This document shows positions 61,750 to 64,000 of a stretch of DNA of 64,000 bases, in pieces. The first letter of the stretch is position 1. Every line of letters begins with the position of its first letter. The notes beneath the pieces were generated by a model that had not been told where the DNA came from, made no database searches, and worked only from the letters and a program-made list of their open reading frames with translations. Source of the stretch: Virgisporangium ochraceum (GTDB lineage Bacteria; Actinomycetota; Actinomycetes; Mycobacteriales; Micromonosporaceae); NCBI RefSeq assembly GCF_016863655.1, contig NZ_BOPH01000043.1, forward strand, positions 124,001 through 188,000. The letters run 5' to 3'. The position numbers and the translations under genes were made by a program.

Positions 61750-62119
61750 CCAGAAACTCGGGATAGGCGGCGCGAGCCTGCCCAGAAAACCCCAGGTCAG
61801 ACGGGGTGGTGGAGGGTGGAGGACCAAGGCTGGCATGCTCGGTCCAGATCAGGACAGTATCGATTCACCCATTAGATAACCGCCACAAAACGGTCACCCA
61901 GGCATGGGCCGGGCGCCCCTGAGGCCCGCAGTGGAGCGAAGTGGAGCCGTTTGGCAACCCCTGATGCCGCCGCTCCCCCACTTCCCCTCCACCCGCCTCC
62001 ACCCACCCGCTCCACCCCACCGCCCTGACCGCCTCCGCCGGCCGCCTCCGCCGGCCGCCGACGAGCACCCGGCCACACCCGCCCGTCGGCCACGAGCTCC
62101 CTGGACCACCTGCCCGCCG

Positions 62120-62215
62120 CCCCGAGCACCCCGGCCGCACACGCCGGCCGGCCACGAGCACCCCGGCCGCACACGCCGGCCGGCCCCGAGCACCCCGGCC
62201 GCACACGCCGGCCGG
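62120..62215. repeat. 32-bp tandem repeats (three units)
   Basis: Units at 62120-62151, 62152-62183 and 62184-62215 contain CACCCCGGCCGCACACGCC with one or two changes; a degenerate fourth follows. There are no spacers, so this is a minisatellite and not a CRISPR. Confidence 0.8.
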
Positions 62216-62376
62216 CAACGAGCACCTCGACCACGACCGCCCGGCCACATCCGGCCGACCACGAGGCCCCCGACCCCGCCGGGCCCTCCCTTCCGCGCGC
62301 CCCAGGCCCGCCACCCCTCTCTCCCGCCACCCCCTCTCCCCCGCCCACCCCTCCCGCGCTCTCCCGATCCCGCCGC

Positions 62377-62445
62377 GATCTTGCAGTTGTGGCCGCCCCT
62401 ATTTCGTGATTTGAGCGATTTAGCGGCGGCCACAACTGCAAGATC
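62377..62445. repeat. GATCTTG palindromic element, 70-bp class, copy 2 (69 bp)
   Basis: Perfect 21-base arms (62377-62397 and 62425-62445) share GATCTTGCAGTTGTGGCC with copy 1 at 45625. The 27-base loop contains GAGCGATTTAG, like copy 1. It lies between divergent genes, not at a terminator position. Confidence 0.88.
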
Positions 62446-62446
62446 G

Positions 62447-62509
62447 GCGCGCGGAAAGGCAGGCGGAGCGCGCGGAAAGGCAGGCGGAGCGCGCGGAGAG
62501 GCAGGGGCA
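62447..62509. repeat. 21-bp tandem repeats (three units)
   Basis: GCGCGCGGAAAGGCAGGC-type units of 21 bp at 62447, 62468 and 62489, the last with changes. They directly follow the palindromic element. Confidence 0.75.
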
Positions 62510-62590
62510 GACGCCCAGGCAGGGCCGCTGGCAGAGGCGCGGGCAACCGCAAGGGGACCAGGCTCGACACACGCCGATACGGTGACCGGC

Positions 62591-64000
62591 GTGACCCCCA
62601 CCACGAGCCACCGGCTCGGGATCGACTACGGCACCACCCACACCGTCGCGTACCTGGAGACCGGTGACGGCAGTGGCAACAGAGCCCAGCCGTTGCTGTT
62701 CGACTCCTCGCCCCTGTTGTCGTCGGCGGTGTTCGCCGACCCCAGCGGCAGGCTCCTCACCGGACGCGACAGCGAACGCAGCGCCCGCCTCGACCCGACC
62801 CGGTACGAACCCAATCCCAAGCGCCGCATCGACGAGGCCATCATCCTGCTCGGGAACGACGAGTTCCCGGTGGCCCGCGTCATCTCCGCCGTGCTCGCCC
62901 GCGTGGCGTCGGAGGCGTCCCGCTTCACCGGCGGTGCGCCGGTGCAGGCTGTTCTCACCCATCCCGCCAACTGGGGCACCCACCGCAAGGACGTGCTGGT
63001 GCAGGCCGCGGCCGCGGCCGGCCTCACGTCGGTGACCGTGGTTCCGGAACCGGTGGCGGCGGCGGCCCATTTCACGGGGGTGCTGGGCCGCACCGTCGAT
63101 CCGGGTGAGGCGCTCGCCGTCTACGACTTCGGCGCCGGAACGTTCGACGCGTCGCTGGTGCGGCTGCGGCCCGACGGGGCGTGGGAGCTTCTCGCGAGCG
63201 AGGGCCTCGACGACGTCGGCGGCCTCGACCTCGACGCGGCGCTCGTCGACCAGATCGGCCGCGTCGTCGCGCAGCGCGATCCGCAGCGGTGGCATCAGCT
63301 GGTCAACCCGTCCGACACGCAGGGCCGTCGGGCGTCCAGAACATTCTGGGACGACGTGCGCGCCGCCAAGGAGCAGTTGTCCCGCACCCCGACCGCCGCG
63401 GTCCACGTGCCCCTCTTCGACACCGACACCCACCTGACCCGCGAGGAGTTCGAGGCGGCCGCCCGTCCGCTGCTCGACCGCACCGTCGCGTTGACGGCGT
63501 CGCTGGTCGAGCGGGCCCGGCCCACCCGGCTGGCGGGCGTGTACATGGTCGGCGGCTCCAGCCGGATCCCGCTGATCGCGACGCTGCTCCACCAGCGGCT
63601 GGGCGTCGCACCGACGCTGATCGACACCCCGGAACTGCTCGTCGCGCAGGGCAGCCTCCGCGCCGTGCCGGGCGCGCGGGCGTCGTTCGCGGCGTCGGGT
63701 CCGTCGGCGGGTTTCGCGCCGCCGTCGGCGCCAGGGGCAATGGGACCGGCGGGAGCGCCGGCCGCGTTCGGCGCGTCATCCGGGTACGCACCCGCGGCAA
63801 CGTCCGGATACCCACCACCGGCGCCCGCCGGGCACGGGTCGCAGGCGCCCGCCGGGTACGGGCCGCCGCCGGCACCTCCGGCGTTCGGTGGCGGCCACCC
63901 CTCGGCGGCGCCCGTCAGCACCCCGCCGGGCGCGCCGACCAGTGCGCCGACCCTCGGCATCCCCACCAGCGCGGTGCCCGCGAGCGGCGCGCCGTCCAGT
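62591..64000 (+). CDS. Second Hsp70 (DnaK-like) protein, cut at the window end
   Basis: 470 codons are visible and no stop is reached. The N-terminal ATPase has GIDYGTTHT at 10-18, YDFGAGTFD at 178-186 and VGGSSRIP at 320-327, then a Pro/Gly/Ala-rich linker from about 355, as in the Hsp70 at 409. It shares RRIDEAIILLG-type and AKEQLSRTP segments with that protein. The GTG at 62591 fits TACGGT 7 bases upstream as a leaderless start; GTG 62582 is possible. A membrane helix and outside domain may follow. Confidence 0.85.
   Translation, partial: MTPTTSHRLGIDYGTTHTVAYLETGDGSGNRAQPLLFDSSPLLSSAVFADPSGRLLTGRDSERSARLDPTRYEPNPKRRIDEAIILLGNDEFPVARVISAVLARVASEASRFTGGAPVQAVLTHPANWGTHRKDVLVQAAAAAGLTSVTVVPEPVAAAAHFTGVLGRTVDPGEALAVYDFGAGTFDASLVRLRPDGAWELLASEGLDDVGGLDLDAALVDQIGRVVAQRDPQRWHQLVNPSDTQGRRASRTFWDDVRAAKEQLSRTPTAAVHVPLFDTDTHLTREEFEAAARPLLDRTVALTASLVERARPTRLAGVYMVGGSSRIPLIATLLHQRLGVAPTLIDTPELLVAQGSLRAVPGARASFAASGPSAGFAPPSAPGAMGPAGAPAAFGASSGYAPAATSGYPPPAPAGHGSQAPAGYGPPPAPPAFGGGHPSAAPVSTPPGAPTSAPTLGIPTSAVPASGAPSS

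Larger units (their letters stand above)
61750..62590. other. Non-coding repeat-rich region upstream of mraZ and the second Hsp70
   Basis: No real gene is seen. It holds plus-strand GTGGA pairs (61931-61935, 61941-61945), minus-strand GTGGA at 61988, 61998 and 62011, a 32-bp tandem array, the 69-bp GATCTTG element, a 21-bp tandem array and the upstream region of the Hsp70 gene. Open frames here are repeat-derived. Confidence 0.7.

Noticed and set aside
62120..62215. CRISPR-like array
   Set aside because: Units are directly adjacent without unique spacers and no cas genes are present.
61865..62604. Three overlapping minus-strand frames over the repeats
   Set aside because: They are translations of tandem repeats (GRRVRPG-like) without a start context or similarity.

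Overview
The window is about 64 kb of very GC-rich actinobacterial chromosome. The evidence is a dcw cluster without ftsA but with sepF, yggT and wag31/divIVA downstream of ftsZ, a PriA-type HisA, and an AftD-like arabinofuranosyltransferase. GTG starts, GTGA/ATGA stop-start overlaps and leaderless-looking genes are frequent. Gene order (wag31, DUF167, antiporter, DksA-like, lspA, rluD, dnaE, his genes) points to the Micromonosporaceae or a close relative. I saw no rRNA, tRNA, CRISPR array, prophage or intact insertion sequence.

Layout. 1-10.8 kb: mixed housekeeping and unknown genes, namely a partial MOSC protein, a membrane-spanning Hsp70 with an extracytoplasmic domain, a DUF3516 helicase, trmB, a CPBP protease, a degenerate receiver-like protein, a frameshifted Rpn-like gene, a substrate-binding/VWA membrane protein and a condensation-fold acyltransferase. 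10.8-21.8 kb: an envelope-polysaccharide group (AftD-like transferase, flippase, large membrane protein, DUF2613, GT4, methyltransferase, DUF3068/PorA-like, DUF456). 21.8-27.8 kb: a minus-strand histidine operon hisD-hisC-hisB-hisH-priA-ridA-hisF with two unknown small membrane proteins inserted. 28-41 kb: LON-domain protein, DUF2567 protein, dnaE, a MinD/ParA-like ATPase, rluD, lspA, a DksA/TraR protein with a histone-H1-like N-terminus, a CPA-type antiporter and a membrane protein with an Ada-like metal site. 41-61.7 kb: the division and wall cluster, transcribed on the minus strand mraZ-rsmH-ftsL-ftsI-murE-murF-mraY-murD-ftsW-murG-murC-ftsQ-ftsZ-yggS-sepF-yggT-wag31. 62.6 kb to the end: a second Hsp70 homologue, cut by the window edge.

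The dcw genes build lipid II precursors (MurC-F, MraY, MurG), polymerise septal peptidoglycan (FtsW/FtsI with FtsL/FtsQ) and organise the Z-ring and poles (FtsZ, SepF, DivIVA). Most of them overlap by 1-14 bases, so translation is probably coupled. ftsZ has its own candidate promoter after a roughly 0.8 kb repeat-rich gap.

Most unusual features: (1) palindromic elements sharing the ends GATCTTG/CAAGATC in two size classes (48 bp and 69-70 bp), one lying in frame inside a gene; (2) Asp-Arg-rich repeated tails in SepF, FtsI, FtsL and a neighbouring membrane protein; (3) an Hsp70 fused through a membrane helix to a Septum_form-like domain; (4) a 43-bp tandem duplication copying the ftsQ start and creating an upstream reading frame; (5) two convergent envelope genes whose tails read through each other for 582 bp; (6) candidate MraZ boxes at mraZ and a palindrome on the ftsZ -10.
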